Of a DNA stretch of 54,640 nucleotides, positions 42,695 through 50,920 are shown piece after piece. The DNA lies in assembly GCA_047639165.1 (NCBI GenBank), contig JBLINH010000002.1, positions 1 to 54,640 on the forward strand, given 5' to 3'. The first letter of the stretch is position 1; the number at the start of each line of letters is the position of its first letter. Under the pieces are notes generated by a model that was given only the letters and a program-made list of their open reading frames with translations, was not told the origin of the DNA and did no database searches. A program made the position numbers and the translations under genes. The DNA comes from JBLINH01 sp047639165. GTDB lineage: Bacteria; Patescibacteriota; Minisyncoccia; Phycocordibacterales; JAACPR01.

Positions 42695-42937
42695 ATGGAT
42701 GAATCAAAAAAAGTTGTAATTTACTCAACACCTACATGTACATACTGTAAAATGGCAAAAGAGTTTTTCGGAGCCAACAATGTTGAGTATACAGAGCACG
42801 ATGTATCTGCTGACGATGCAATGAGAACAGAAATGATAGACAAAAGTGGACAGATGGGGGTACCAGTAATTGATGTTAGTGGAGATATTATCGTAGGTTT
42901 TGATGAGCCAAAACTTAGAGAACTACTAGGACTTTAA
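42695..42937 (+). CDS. Glutaredoxin-like protein, CTYC active site (80 aa)
   Basis: A thioredoxin-fold protein with CTYC (residues 15-18), GVPVIDVSGDIIVGFDE (cis-Pro loop) and a short last helix. It resembles the CPWC protein at 24031 over its whole length (shared RTEM and KSGQ-type positions), so they are paralogs with different active-site chemistry. An extended -10, TGA-TAAAAT (42659-42667), is 27 nt before ATG, so this one has a short leader. A strong terminator follows. Confidence 0.9.
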   Translation: MDESKKVVIYSTPTCTYCKMAKEFFGANNVEYTEHDVSADDAMRTEMIDKSGQMGVPVIDVSGDIIVGFDEPKLRELLGL

Positions 42938-42944
42938 TATACTT

Positions 42945-42981
42945 GCAAAAGCCCCTAGACGACTCGTCTAGGGGCTTTTGC
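42945..42981. terminator. Perfect long hairpin, bidirectional terminator
   Basis: An 18-bp perfect inverted repeat (42945-42962 with 42964-42981) has AAAA and TTTT at its ends. The GC-rich centre is AGCCCCTAGACGA and its complement. Confidence 0.93.
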
Positions 42982-43002
42982 TATGGTAAGGTAATCTGTA
43001 AT

Positions 43003-43074
43003 GTCCTTGTAGTTTAATGGATAGAACAAGTCCCTCCTAAGGACTAGATGCAGGTTCGATTCCTGCCTGGGACA
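43003..43074 (+). tRNA. tRNA-Arg (CCU anticodon)
   Basis: A cloverleaf with acceptor GTCCTTG/CTGGGAC (one T-T mismatch), anticodon stem AGTCC/GGACT, loop CTCCTAA giving anticodon CCT, and T arm CAGG-TTCGATT-CCTG. It reads AGG. The 3' CCA is not encoded. Confidence 0.93.
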
Positions 43075-43121
43075 CAATTAAACTCTTTATCTTTCCTATA
43101 TTTCTGCTAGAATGCTTAGGT

Positions 43122-43403
43122 ATGGACACAGATAAAGAGATACTAAAACTCCAAGAAACAGTAAAGGAGAACAACAGGATGCTTAAGAAGATCCAATCTA
43201 GAATGAGATGGGTAGCATTTAGCTCTATTATTAAGTGGGTTATATATATTGGTATCGCAGTCGGATCATGGTACTATATTCAACCGTTCGTAGATCAACT
43301 AAGAGCTACGATAAGTAGTGTTCAAGAAGCAGGGGGAGCAGTTACAGACTTGAAAAATAGTGCTGAACTAGGACCTTTGTTTGAATACTTCGGAAGAGAG
43401 TAA
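43122..43403 (+). CDS. Small membrane protein of unknown function (93 aa)
   Basis: A charged coiled coil (residues 1-30) is followed by a membrane helix (WVAFSSIIKWVIYIGIAVGS) and an external helical tail. No family recognised, although similar short proteins seem common in CPR genomes. An extended -10, TGC-TAGAAT (43105-43113), is 8 nt before ATG, giving a predicted leader of about 2 nt. It lies between two tRNA genes. Confidence 0.7.
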   Translation: MDTDKEILKLQETVKENNRMLKKIQSRMRWVAFSSIIKWVIYIGIAVGSWYYIQPFVDQLRATISSVQEAGGAVTDLKNSAELGPLFEYFGRE

Positions 43404-43445
43404 ATAGTTTGGTTATTGGTGCAGCACAAAAGCTAAAAGTTTAAT

Positions 43446-43521
43446 GTCAGGATAGCTCAGTTGGTAGAGCATTCGCTTGAAGAGCGAGGGGTCGGCGGTT
43501 CAAGTCCGCCTCCTGACACCA
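43446..43521 (+). tRNA. tRNA-Phe (GAA anticodon)
   Basis: Acceptor GTCAGGA/TCCTGAC, D arm with AGCTCAGTTGGTAGAGC, anticodon stem TTCGC/GCGAG with loop TTGAAGA (anticodon GAA), T arm GGCGG-TTCAAGT-CCGCC. CCA is encoded (43519-43521), unlike the other two tRNA genes here. Confidence 0.96.
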
Positions 43522-43747
43522 GAAAAAGAGTTTATTTGAGGGGCTTTATTGAATGTTATATAATCTCCCCAGATCAAAGGTTCAATACTACTGATCTAAG
43601 ATTAGAAAAAAATAGCATAGAACAAGCAGAGCACAGATCATGAAGAAGAGTTTGCCGTCATATGAAAGCTGAAATGACTCTGGTGAAGTTAGTGATTAAA
43701 GAAAAGCTTGGTGTAGAAGTCTCGATTCAAGGAGTGTAATTATAAAG
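43522..43747 (+). other. Intergenic stretch with possible gene fragments
   Basis: No intact gene. One frame reads FNTTDLRLEKNSIEQAEHRS (about 43581-43640) to a stop; another reads MKAEMTLVKLVIKEKLGVEV and ends at 43739. The pieces lie in order on the same strand but out of frame with each other, as expected of a broken short gene next to a tRNA. I do not recognise the protein, and chance open frames cannot be excluded. Confidence 0.3.
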
Positions 43748-43776
43748 AAAAAACCGGTTTAACCGGTTTTTTCTTT
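43748..43776. terminator. Bidirectional terminator
   Basis: AAAAAACCGGTT (43748-43759) pairs with AACCGGTTTTTT (43761-43772). It serves the minus-strand hsp20 operon. Confidence 0.9.
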
Positions 43777-44281
43777 ATTTAGTTTTAACTTGAAGCTTTG
43801 TCTTTCTGTTTTTATCTAGCTTAGGTAATCTGATAGTTAGTAACCCATGTTTCTCCATAGCTTCAGCAAGATCAACATCTATTTCTTCTGGAAGAGTTAT
43901 GATTCTTTCAAACGATCCCCAGTAGAGCTCTTTGTGATAGTAGTCATCTTCTGATATTTCATGTATTTCTTCTCTAGTTCCTGAGATAGTAACAGTGTCT
44001 CTTGAAATATCTAAGTCTAAATCACTTGGTTTTACTCCAGCGACCATGGCTTGAATAATGATTTCATCTTCTGTCTGCATCACATCAACGGAAAGCTCCC
44101 CTGCATCATCTGGTTGCGATATGCTGTTTTCTATAACATGATCCTCTTCATGAGAGTTATCCTCCATAGCATCTTCATCCATAAACTCGTCATCTTCGAT
44201 GAACTCATCATCAAAATCATCAACAGTGATACTGCCGGTTAACTTCTCAAAAAAAGATTTCTTTTTCTTCTTTCCAAACAT
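43775..44281 (-). CDS. Hsp20/alpha-crystallin small heat-shock protein (168 aa)
   Basis: The alpha-crystallin domain covers about residues 65-165, with VDVMQTEDEIIIQAMVAGV, a central SRDTVTISGTREE and the hydrophobic core motif GLLTIRLPK. The N-terminal arm begins with MFGKKKKKSFFEKL and then has a very acidic stretch (FDDEFIEDDEFMDEDAMED), which is not typical. The C-terminal IxI motif is not seen. It starts 2 nt after the prsW stop and ends the valS-prsW-hsp20 operon. Confidence 0.9.
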   Translation of the reverse strand: MFGKKKKKSFFEKLTGSITVDDFDDEFIEDDEFMDEDAMEDNSHEEDHVIENSISQPDDAGELSVDVMQTEDEIIIQAMVAGVKPSDLDLDISRDTVTISGTREEIHEISEDDYYHKELYWGSFERIITLPEEIDVDLAEAMEKHGLLTIRLPKLDKNRKTKLQVKTK

Positions 44282-44283
44282 TT

Positions 44284-45015
44284 TTATTTGATCTTATTAA
44301 GGTGAATTTTTTTAACTTTCTCGAATAAGAGTATTATAGAAACAATTAATATCCAAACGATAGAAAATGCTAATAAAACACTTACATTGGTACTTATTAT
44401 AAAGAAATTAAAAATTGTATGCAACATAATTGATAGGATAATTCCTGTAAGTAAATATTCTTTTCTAGTTCTCTTGTTGTTAAAGTATGAAAATGAAAGA
44501 CATAACCCAATAATAGCTGATGCTCCAACGTGTAGTAGGGTAGCACCTATGAATCTCATGTTTGTAACTATAAAAGCGTTAGCTAAGCTACCATCGATTA
44601 ATGGATTGATTAGAAAGAGAACGTTCTCTCCTGCTGAAAAACCTAATGCTGCTGTGATTAGGTAGATGATAGGATCAATTGGCTCATTGTTGGCCTTTTT
44701 ATCTAACCCACCTTTCTTAGCTGCAAAGTATTTTAATATTTCTTCTATGGAAGCCCAAAGAATGATTACTATAAAAGATGTAAGGCTCAAAAGTGCCACT
44801 TCACTTTCAATAGATGTTTCAATAAAAAGGAAGTCGACTACGTATTCAAGTATAAAAGCCAAAGGAACCATAAGGATACCAAAGAAGAAGGTAAGAAAAA
44901 TTAACCTACCTGGTTCGGGGTGTTTTTCATCTTCTCTCAACCAGAAAAAAAGCCATATTACTGCTGGTGTTATTCCGCCTATGAAAGAGAGTGTCAGTGT
45001 TAGAGTTGGTGTCAT
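44284..45015 (-). CDS. PrsW-family intramembrane metalloprotease (243 aa)
   Basis: Seven to eight membrane helices. Catalytic/metal motifs are present: IEEILKYF (EExxK), GFSAGENVLF (GFxxxE), LHVGASA and LHTIFNF with His residues in later helices. In other bacteria PrsW cleaves anti-sigma factors; no target is seen here. It begins 1 nt after valS ends and hsp20 follows by 2 nt, a tight operon joining tRNA charging with proteostasis. Confidence 0.88.
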   Translation of the reverse strand: MTPTLTLTLSFIGGITPAVIWLFFWLREDEKHPEPGRLIFLTFFFGILMVPLAFILEYVVDFLFIETSIESEVALLSLTSFIVIILWASIEEILKYFAAKKGGLDKKANNEPIDPIIYLITAALGFSAGENVLFLINPLIDGSLANAFIVTNMRFIGATLLHVGASAIIGLCLSFSYFNNKRTRKEYLLTGIILSIMLHTIFNFFIISTNVSVLLAFSIVWILIVSIILLFEKVKKIHLNKIK

Positions 45016-45016
45016 T

Positions 45017-47176
45017 TTAGGTTGGCCACTTTTCTACCATCAGTAGTGACTTCTTATCATTATACGGTAATAGTGACCAAATTTCTTCAGTTATAAAAGG
45101 AGTAAATGGGTGTAATACTTTCAAAAGATTTGTAAGAAGGTAGTACAATGTCCACTTAGCACTGTCGTCCATTCTGTTCTTTGTATCTTCGATGATCACG
45201 TCAGCGAAAGTATGCCAGAAGTAGTGGTACAGTTTCTCGCCAGCAAGATAGAACTTGTATGACTCAATATCTCCAGAAATTTCTTTAAGAACTGTTTCAA
45301 ACTCATCTATATACTTTTGATCTTGTTCATGAAGAGTTGGTTTTTCCTCACTTATACCCTCAGTGTTTTCCACCACGAATCTAGATGCATTCCATATCTT
45401 GTTTGAAAACTTCTTGTAGGCTTTTATCTTTTCTTCTGAAAGGTTGGAATCATTACCAGGACCAATACCTACAATTAGTGAAAGTCGAACTGCGTCAGTT
45501 CCGTATTTTTCAATCATATCTAGGGGATCAACAATGTTTCCAAGAGATTTACTCATCTTCTTTCCTTTTGGATCTTTTACCAAACCATGCAGGTATGTTG
45601 TCTTGAATGGAATTTGTCCTGTGTGGTATGTGCTCATTAGGATCATTCTGGCTACCCAGAAGAATATAATGTCATATCCAGTCTCTAGAATGTTTGTTGG
45701 ATGGTATTTTTTGAAGTCTTCCGTATTCTCAGGCCATCCCAAGGTTGTGAAAGTCCAAAGACCTGAAGAGAACCATGTATCAAGAGTATCTTCATCTTGT
45801 TCCCATCCATCACCACTAGGTTCCTCACCAACGGTAATGTCGTTACCTTTGTACCAAACAGGGATTCTGTGACCGTACCAGATTTGTCTTGAGATGCACC
45901 AGTCTCGAAGATTTTCGATCCAATTGAAATATACTTTTTCAAATCTCTCTGGGATTATATTTATCTGATCACTCTTTATGGTGTGGAGCATTAGTTCTTT
46001 TAGAGTTACTTCTTGCCCTTCTGCAATTCCATTTATTTCAGAATGTTTCATCTTGAATTTTTTGTCCACTGCCACAAACCACTGTCGCATTATCTGTGGT
46101 TCGATGATTCCGCCGGTTCTCTCCGCTGTAGCTAATGAGTGTTCATATTTGTCATCAATCTTTTCAACTAGTCCTTTTGATTCTAGTTTTCCGATTATTT
46201 TTTCTCTGGCTTCTGTAATTTTCATTCCCTCAAACTCCTCTGCTACAGGAAGGAGCTTTCCGTACTTATCGATAATTTGTTCTTTATCTAAACCATGTCT
46301 TTCTGCAATATCAAAGTCAGTAGAATCGTGCCATGGTGTGATTGTCATTACACCAGTACCAAACTCCATATCAATAGATATATCTTTGATTATAGTGGCC
46401 TTAATTGGCCCATTTATCCATTCTAGCTCGATTTCTTGTCCTTCTTTATACTCTGTATACCTTTTGTCTTCAGGATGCATTACGACGTACTTATCACCAA
46501 ACTTTGTTTCAGGTCTTGAGGTACCGATTACAAAAGGACCATACTTTAGATAGTAGAATTTTGTGGTCTCATCAACACGAACAACCTCATCATCAGAGAT
46601 AGTTGTTTGACCTTTTGGATCCCAGTTAACGATTCTATCTCCCTGATATATTAGATCGTCATCATGCATGTCTTTGAAAGCTTTTCGTACAGCTTTACTC
46701 CTTTCATCATCAAGAGTGTATGCCTCACGAGACCAGTCTACAGATGCACCCATTGATCTAATCTGACCAACGATGGTGTTATGACTATCTGACGCAAACT
46801 CTTCGACTTTCTTTAGAAATTTCTCTCGTCCAAGATCTTGTCTCCTTACTTTCTCTTTTGAAAGAAGTTTCTCGACTTTTGATTGTGTGGCGATAGCAGC
46901 ATGATCTGTTCCAGGAATCCAAAGAGTTTGTTTTCCTTTCATTCGATTATATCGAACCATGATGTCTTGTATGGCAAGCATTGAAGCATGTCCCATGTGA
47001 AGATTACCCGTTACGTTTGGTGGGGGAAGAACTATTGAAAAAGTCTCTGCATCATTTGATGTGTGTCCATCTTCGATACATTTATCTGGGTTGAATAGTC
47101 CGCTTTCTTCCCATATTTTATATATTCTACTCTCAGTTTCTTGAGGTTCGTACGGTTTGAGGAATTTGTCATTCAT
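45017..47176 (-). CDS. valS: Valyl-tRNA synthetase, short form (719 aa)
   Basis: A class I synthetase for tRNA-Val. PPPNVTGNLHMGHA carries the HIGH-like motif, KKMSKSLGN the KMSKS loop, and TSRPETKFGD lies in the editing domain. At 719 aa it lacks the C-terminal coiled coil of typical ValRS (about 880 aa). Start ATG 47176 is preferred to the upstream in-frame start at 47269 because an extended -10, TGC-TAATAT (plus 47184-47192), ends 7 nt before it and a terminator hairpin occupies the extra upstream codons. Confidence 0.94.
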   Translation of the reverse strand: MNDKFLKPYEPQETESRIYKIWEESGLFNPDKCIEDGHTSNDAETFSIVLPPPNVTGNLHMGHASMLAIQDIMVRYNRMKGKQTLWIPGTDHAAIATQSKVEKLLSKEKVRRQDLGREKFLKKVEEFASDSHNTIVGQIRSMGASVDWSREAYTLDDERSKAVRKAFKDMHDDDLIYQGDRIVNWDPKGQTTISDDEVVRVDETTKFYYLKYGPFVIGTSRPETKFGDKYVVMHPEDKRYTEYKEGQEIELEWINGPIKATIIKDISIDMEFGTGVMTITPWHDSTDFDIAERHGLDKEQIIDKYGKLLPVAEEFEGMKITEAREKIIGKLESKGLVEKIDDKYEHSLATAERTGGIIEPQIMRQWFVAVDKKFKMKHSEINGIAEGQEVTLKELMLHTIKSDQINIIPERFEKVYFNWIENLRDWCISRQIWYGHRIPVWYKGNDITVGEEPSGDGWEQDEDTLDTWFSSGLWTFTTLGWPENTEDFKKYHPTNILETGYDIIFFWVARMILMSTYHTGQIPFKTTYLHGLVKDPKGKKMSKSLGNIVDPLDMIEKYGTDAVRLSLIVGIGPGNDSNLSEEKIKAYKKFSNKIWNASRFVVENTEGISEEKPTLHEQDQKYIDEFETVLKEISGDIESYKFYLAGEKLYHYFWHTFADVIIEDTKNRMDDSAKWTLYYLLTNLLKVLHPFTPFITEEIWSLLPYNDKKSLLMVEKWPT

Positions 47177-47213
47177 AGGGGAAATATTAGCAGAAAATAG
47201 GGGATTGATAAAG

Positions 47214-47283
47214 AAAAAAGCCCGCATAGGATTAAATTGTTCCACGAAGTGCTTGGGGCACTCACACAATTAATCCTATGCGG
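47214..47283 (-). terminator. Long hairpin terminator between tsaD and valS
   Basis: On the minus strand 47283-47267 pairs with 47239-47222 (17 bp with one bulge), ending in GCGG and then TTTTTT (47219-47214). An inner AGTGC/GCACT hairpin sits in the loop. It ends the tsaD transcript and isolates the valS promoter. No T-box core sequence is present. Confidence 0.8.
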
Positions 47284-47320
47284 ACGGGGGGATATTCTTT
47301 TTTAATAGTACACTATCATT

Positions 47321-48427
47321 CTAAAACTTCAAGTTTCCTTCAGCTTTTATCTCAGGATTAATTTCTCCTTTCTCTTTGTTAAGGTATCCAGCCATTGCGA
47401 TCATAACTCCGTTGTCAGTTGAAAGATCTTTTTCTGGGAAGTATACATTTCCAAGAGTTTTGAGATTTTCTCTAATATAGTCGTTAGCAATTACACCACC
47501 ACCGACAATCAGTGTAGTTGAATTAGATTCTTCTAAAGCTTTTATTGTCTTTTTCATTAAAATATCAACAACCGCTTGTTCAAACTCTTTGGCTATTATT
47601 TTCTTTTTTGTTTCGTCTAGTTCTCCAATTTTTTTTATCGTGTACAAGACTGCGGTTTTCAACCCTGAGAATGAGAAGTTCAAATCTTTCGTATGCAGCA
47701 TTGGACGTGGGAGAGTGATATTTCCATCCATAAGCTTTTCGTCTCTACCTTCTTTTGCAAGTTTTGATATCTCTGGACCTCCAGGGTATGGAAGACCTAT
47801 CATTCTTGCTACTTTGTCATATGCTTCACCGACAGCGTCATCTACCGTTTGTCCCAGCAGATTATATTCTCCCCAGTTAGATATCCTTATTATCTCAGTG
47901 TGCCCGCCAGAGATTAGGAGTGATACAGCGGGGAAGTCTTTTACCTCAGTATTCAAAAGAGCTGAAACCATATGACCTTCCATGTGGTTTACAGGTACAA
48001 GGGGAATATTCCAAGCTGTTGAAAGAGCTTTAGCAAAGTTTATCCCTACCCAAAGTGCTGGTTCAAGACCTGGACCATATGTTACAGCTATGAGATCAAC
48101 ATCAGGTTTTTTGTGAGTTTCTATATACTCCTTAAATATTTCAAAAAGTTCAGGCTCTCTTTCTAGAATATTTTGTATTACGTCCCAATCGATGTTGTTA
48201 GTCTCCTCAGTTCCTTCGATGAGAGAATCAAGAAGAGGAACTAGATTTCTGGCATGCTCTCTTTTGGCAAGAGTAGGGTATACACCACCGTATTCTCTGT
48301 GCAGTTCTATTTGAGAGTTTAATGCTGTGTTCAGTATCTTAAAAGATAGAGAGGTTTTCTCTCCTTCTGCTTCTATTAAAGATAGGGCTGTCTCATCACA
48401 AGATGTTTCGATTCCTAGTATTTTCAT
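47321..48427 (-). CDS. tsaD: tRNA threonylcarbamoyladenosine transferase TsaD (368 aa)
   Basis: Enzyme of t6A37 formation in ANN-decoding tRNAs. ILGIETSCDETALSL at the N-terminus, the metal-binding VNHMEGHMVSALL (HxxxH), SLLISGGHTEI, and a late NGVMIAMAGYL are conserved. An insertion of about 30 residues (NNIDWDVIQNILEREPELFE region) lies before DLIAVTYGPGLEPALW. ATG 48427 is chosen over the ATG six codons upstream because the promoter ends 6 nt before it. Confidence 0.95.
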   Translation of the reverse strand: MKILGIETSCDETALSLIEAEGEKTSLSFKILNTALNSQIELHREYGGVYPTLAKREHARNLVPLLDSLIEGTEETNNIDWDVIQNILEREPELFEIFKEYIETHKKPDVDLIAVTYGPGLEPALWVGINFAKALSTAWNIPLVPVNHMEGHMVSALLNTEVKDFPAVSLLISGGHTEIIRISNWGEYNLLGQTVDDAVGEAYDKVARMIGLPYPGGPEISKLAKEGRDEKLMDGNITLPRPMLHTKDLNFSFSGLKTAVLYTIKKIGELDETKKKIIAKEFEQAVVDILMKKTIKALEESNSTTLIVGGGVIANDYIRENLKTLGNVYFPEKDLSTDNGVMIAMAGYLNKEKGEINPEIKAEGNLKF

Positions 48428-48433
48428 ACATGA

Positions 48434-48462
48434 TTTATATATCACTTGAGTGGTGGTGGCAA
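48434..48462 (-). promoter_or_regulatory. Near-consensus promoter of tsaD
   Basis: On the minus strand TTGCCA (48462-48457), 17-nt spacer, TATAAA (48439-48434), then exactly 6 nt to ATG 48427. The predicted +1 is the A of the start codon. Confidence 0.8.
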
Positions 48463-48482
48463 TAGTGGTAGTTTATATATAA

Positions 48483-48707
48483 ATGAGCACAAAGCAAAAG
48501 CAGGTTATTTGGAGGTGGTTAAATACCTTTCACAATAGGGGGTATTATAACCTTAAAATAGAAGGAGAGATGCATACCACTGATACTGTTGAGGAAGTCT
48601 CTGGAGCATTTGAAGCTATATTAAAAGCTTCACATTGCACTCAACAACACAGATATCAGGAGGCAAAAAGAACACTTAAATATTTTAACAAGAAAGCCAC
48701 CGCTTAA
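48483..48707 (+). CDS. Unknown small basic protein (74 aa)
   Basis: Divergent from tsaD. It starts STKQKQVIWRWLNTFHNRGYYN and ends RTLKYFNKKATA; mostly helical and basic, with Trp, His and Cys residues. No family recognised. The last codons lie inside the ascending arm of the terminator at 48693-48725, an economical arrangement. Confidence 0.55.
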   Translation: MSTKQKQVIWRWLNTFHNRGYYNLKIEGEMHTTDTVEEVSGAFEAILKASHCTQQHRYQEAKRTLKYFNKKATA

Positions 48708-48725
48708 TGCGGTGGCTTTATTTAT
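48693..48725 (+). terminator. Intrinsic terminator overlapping the 74-aa gene's end
   Basis: AAAGCCACCGC (48693-48703) pairs with GCGGTGGCTTT (48709-48719), loop TTAAT, then a T-rich run. Confidence 0.88.
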
Positions 48726-48730
48726 ATAAA

Positions 48731-48763
48731 AAAGCCCTGTGTGCTAAGTGCACACAGGGCTTT
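48731..48763. terminator. Second, bidirectional terminator
   Basis: AAAGCCCTGTGTGC (48731-48744) pairs with GCACACAGGGCTTT (48750-48763) around TAAGT. A-runs precede and short T/A-runs follow, so it can also end a minus-strand transcript. Confidence 0.85.
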
Positions 48764-48777
48764 GGAAAAACTTACAA

Positions 48778-48882
48778 TTACTTTATAACAAAGTTATAAA
48801 TAGTATCCTCGAGTATTTCCTGTATCTCTAACACCTCTTTAGTGGGTTCTGGTGAATTATTATTAGTACTATCTAAGCTCAT
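48778..48882 (-). CDS. Possible small acidic protein (34 aa)
   Basis: ATG 48882 opens MSLDSTNNNSPEPTKEVLEI and ends at TAA next to the bidirectional terminator at 48731-48763, which would end this transcript. The frame is also open about 30 codons upstream without a start codon. The acidic, helix-like second half and the correctly placed terminator are the only support; it could be the end of a broken gene. Confidence 0.3.
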   Translation of the reverse strand: MSLDSTNNNSPEPTKEVLEIQEILEDTIYNFVIK

Positions 48883-48942
48883 ATAAGTAGAGAGTAAAAA
48901 ACATCCACCTTCACCTTTATAATAATCTGGTATTATTACTAA

Positions 48943-49080
48943 ATGACTAAAGAGAAATATTGGAAAAAAAGAGGTGGTCTAGGCTTGTTACATGATCTTC
49001 CTGAAGAAGAAAAACGTATACTTAATTCACTCGTTCTATTTAAAACAATAAAAGAGTATGCGCTTTTAATCAGTATTTAA
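48943..49080 (+). CDS. Small protein of unknown function (45 aa)
   Basis: ATG 48943 opens MTKEKYWKKRGGLGLLHDLP followed by EEEKRILNSLVLFKTIKEYA and TAA at 49078-49080. An extended -10, TGG-TATTAT (48928-48936), lies exactly 6 nt before ATG, as for other leaderless genes in this window. That spacing is the main argument for a real gene. It is 19 nt upstream of the 605-aa gene. Confidence 0.5.
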   Translation: MTKEKYWKKRGGLGLLHDLPEEEKRILNSLVLFKTIKEYALLISI

Positions 49081-49099
49081 TAAATGATAGAATATATCA

Positions 49100-50917
49100 A
49101 TGGAAAAATATGTAAAAAATCCTTTCTTGAACTCTTCAAATTTAAATTTATCAGAAAAGGACATAAGTATACTAAACTCCTATACTGAATTTGATACAAT
49201 TGATAATTTTGCCGAAAAATATTGCGAGGAGAAAGAAATAAGTAAATATCTCCATATACTTCTTTACTCAAAAAAATATACCCACCTGTTGATAGCAAAA
49301 ATTGCCAGATTATTGTTATCAAAAATGGTACCAGTAAATAAGCAGGTTGTAGATTCTGTAAAAAAGAAATTAGAGGAATTTAGAGATGAGGAATATTTAG
49401 TTTCAGATAAAGAAGTGGAGACAATTGTATATAAAGAAAAAATAGAGCAGGAAAAAGAAAAGCAAAAAATTGATTATATTTGTATTCCTACAGCAAATAG
49501 ACCTGATAGTCTGAAAGAAGTTTTAGAAAGTTTTTTAAGTTTCGAAAAAAGTAAAGATTATTCCTTTATAATAAGCGACGATAGTACTGATGAAAAAATA
49601 AAAAGTAAAACTATACAAATATTAAAATCTTTTAGAAATAGGTTTAATAAAATATATTATATTGATGAAAAAATAAGATCTGAAGCTGTAAAAAATATTC
49701 ATACAAAAATAAAAAGTAATAAGGAGATTATAGAATTCGGATTATTAAAACATAAAGATATTTTTTCAGTCGGTGCATCGAGAAATTTTCTAACTCTAGC
49801 AACTGCTGGTAAAAAGATTGTAGAAATAGACGATGATGTTATGTCTGGAGATATTAGATCTTTCGCAAAAAAAGATGATGTTCGTTGTACCTATCAGTAT
49901 CCTTTTCAACAAAAAAGATTCTCTAAACTTGAAGATATAAAAGGAGAAAAAATAAAAAAGGATTTTCTGGAAATTTATGAAAGGGTTCTTTCTGAAAAAC
50001 CAAGCTCCATTATAAAAAAAGATAATTTTGTACTTGAGTCATTAAATCAAAATAGTTTAAAAAGCTTACTCGAGGGGAGAGCAACGATAAAGCTTGCTAC
50101 TATGGGACATTTTGGTGATTCAGCAACAAACTCACAAGATCTATTTTTAAAAACTAATTACAAAGAAAGTGACCATATATCGAAACTAAGTGATAAAGAA
50201 TATCTAAGATTAAGAAATGCTGAATATTTCGTAAATCAATCAAAAACAGATCTTTTATACAGTGGAAGCTCTTTCGTTAGTCTAAATTTTGCTCTAGATA
50301 ATAGACAAATTTCTCCGTTTTTTTCTCCACTTGGAAGAGGGGATGAGATCACTTTTTTAAGTTCATTTGAGTTTTGTCATTTTGAGAATATTCAATATTA
50401 CCTCAAAGAGTGCATTCTACACAAAAGACCTGATGGAAAAAATCTGCTCAAAACTAAAATAGAAAAAAGTAAAGTATATCCACCCCTTCTTATCCATAGT
50501 CTAATAACAAATAGTTCAAGTGAGATATTTGAATATGACAGTACTGAAAAAGAAAGATACATTAAAATCGGACAATATCTTGAGGATATAGGAAAGATGA
50601 ACACTGATAACTTTAAGAAGAATTTATTACCTGCTTACAAAAAAATTATTTCAAGTTTATATTATTTTACTGATTTAGCATTTTTCTTAAATAAAGATTG
50701 TAATAAAAGTTATAAAAAAGATCTTAAAAAAGATTATAAAAATTTATCAAAATTTAATACAGATGAATTAAAAGTTGGTTGGCATGAAAAAAGTGAAAAC
50801 ATGGGCATTTATGAAATTAGAGACCTTATATTAAAATTCGGGAAGTTTTATAAAATTTGGCCACAAATGTGGGAACTTTCAAAAGAAGGGGAGATTAAAT
50901 TTATGAGGGAAATATAA
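49100..50917 (+). CDS. Glycosyltransferase-like (GT-A) accessory protein (605 aa)
   Basis: A helical N-terminal region (residues 1-125) precedes a GT-A-like domain: DYICIPTANRPDSLKEVLES, then SFIISDDSTDEK, and VGASRNFLTLATAGKKIVEIDDDV, where DDD may be the metal-binding DxD motif. The remaining 350 residues are Lys-rich with no known domain. No membrane helix. Base composition is even more AT-rich than the core genes and Lys/Ile codons dominate, so acquisition is likely. An extended -10, TGA-TAGAAT (49085-49093), lies exactly 6 nt before ATG. Related proteins occur in specialised-metabolite loci as far as I recall, but no partner gene is seen here. Confidence 0.5.
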   Translation: MEKYVKNPFLNSSNLNLSEKDISILNSYTEFDTIDNFAEKYCEEKEISKYLHILLYSKKYTHLLIAKIARLLLSKMVPVNKQVVDSVKKKLEEFRDEEYLVSDKEVETIVYKEKIEQEKEKQKIDYICIPTANRPDSLKEVLESFLSFEKSKDYSFIISDDSTDEKIKSKTIQILKSFRNRFNKIYYIDEKIRSEAVKNIHTKIKSNKEIIEFGLLKHKDIFSVGASRNFLTLATAGKKIVEIDDDVMSGDIRSFAKKDDVRCTYQYPFQQKRFSKLEDIKGEKIKKDFLEIYERVLSEKPSSIIKKDNFVLESLNQNSLKSLLEGRATIKLATMGHFGDSATNSQDLFLKTNYKESDHISKLSDKEYLRLRNAEYFVNQSKTDLLYSGSSFVSLNFALDNRQISPFFSPLGRGDEITFLSSFEFCHFENIQYYLKECILHKRPDGKNLLKTKIEKSKVYPPLLIHSLITNSSSEIFEYDSTEKERYIKIGQYLEDIGKMNTDNFKKNLLPAYKKIISSLYYFTDLAFFLNKDCNKSYKKDLKKDYKNLSKFNTDELKVGWHEKSENMGIYEIRDLILKFGKFYKIWPQMWELSKEGEIKFMREI

Positions 50918-50920
50918 ACT

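Noticed and set aside
43461..43643. Open frame of 60 codons starting inside tRNA-Phe
   Set aside because: Its first 20 codons are the tRNA; only the later part might be a gene fragment.
47177..47269. Longer ValRS starting at 47269
   Set aside because: The extra codons are the tsaD terminator hairpin, and a leaderless promoter sits 7 nt before ATG 47176.
47214..47283. T-box riboswitch in front of valS
   Set aside because: No T-box core sequence, and the hairpin runs into a T-tract directly after the tsaD gene, so a plain terminator explains it.
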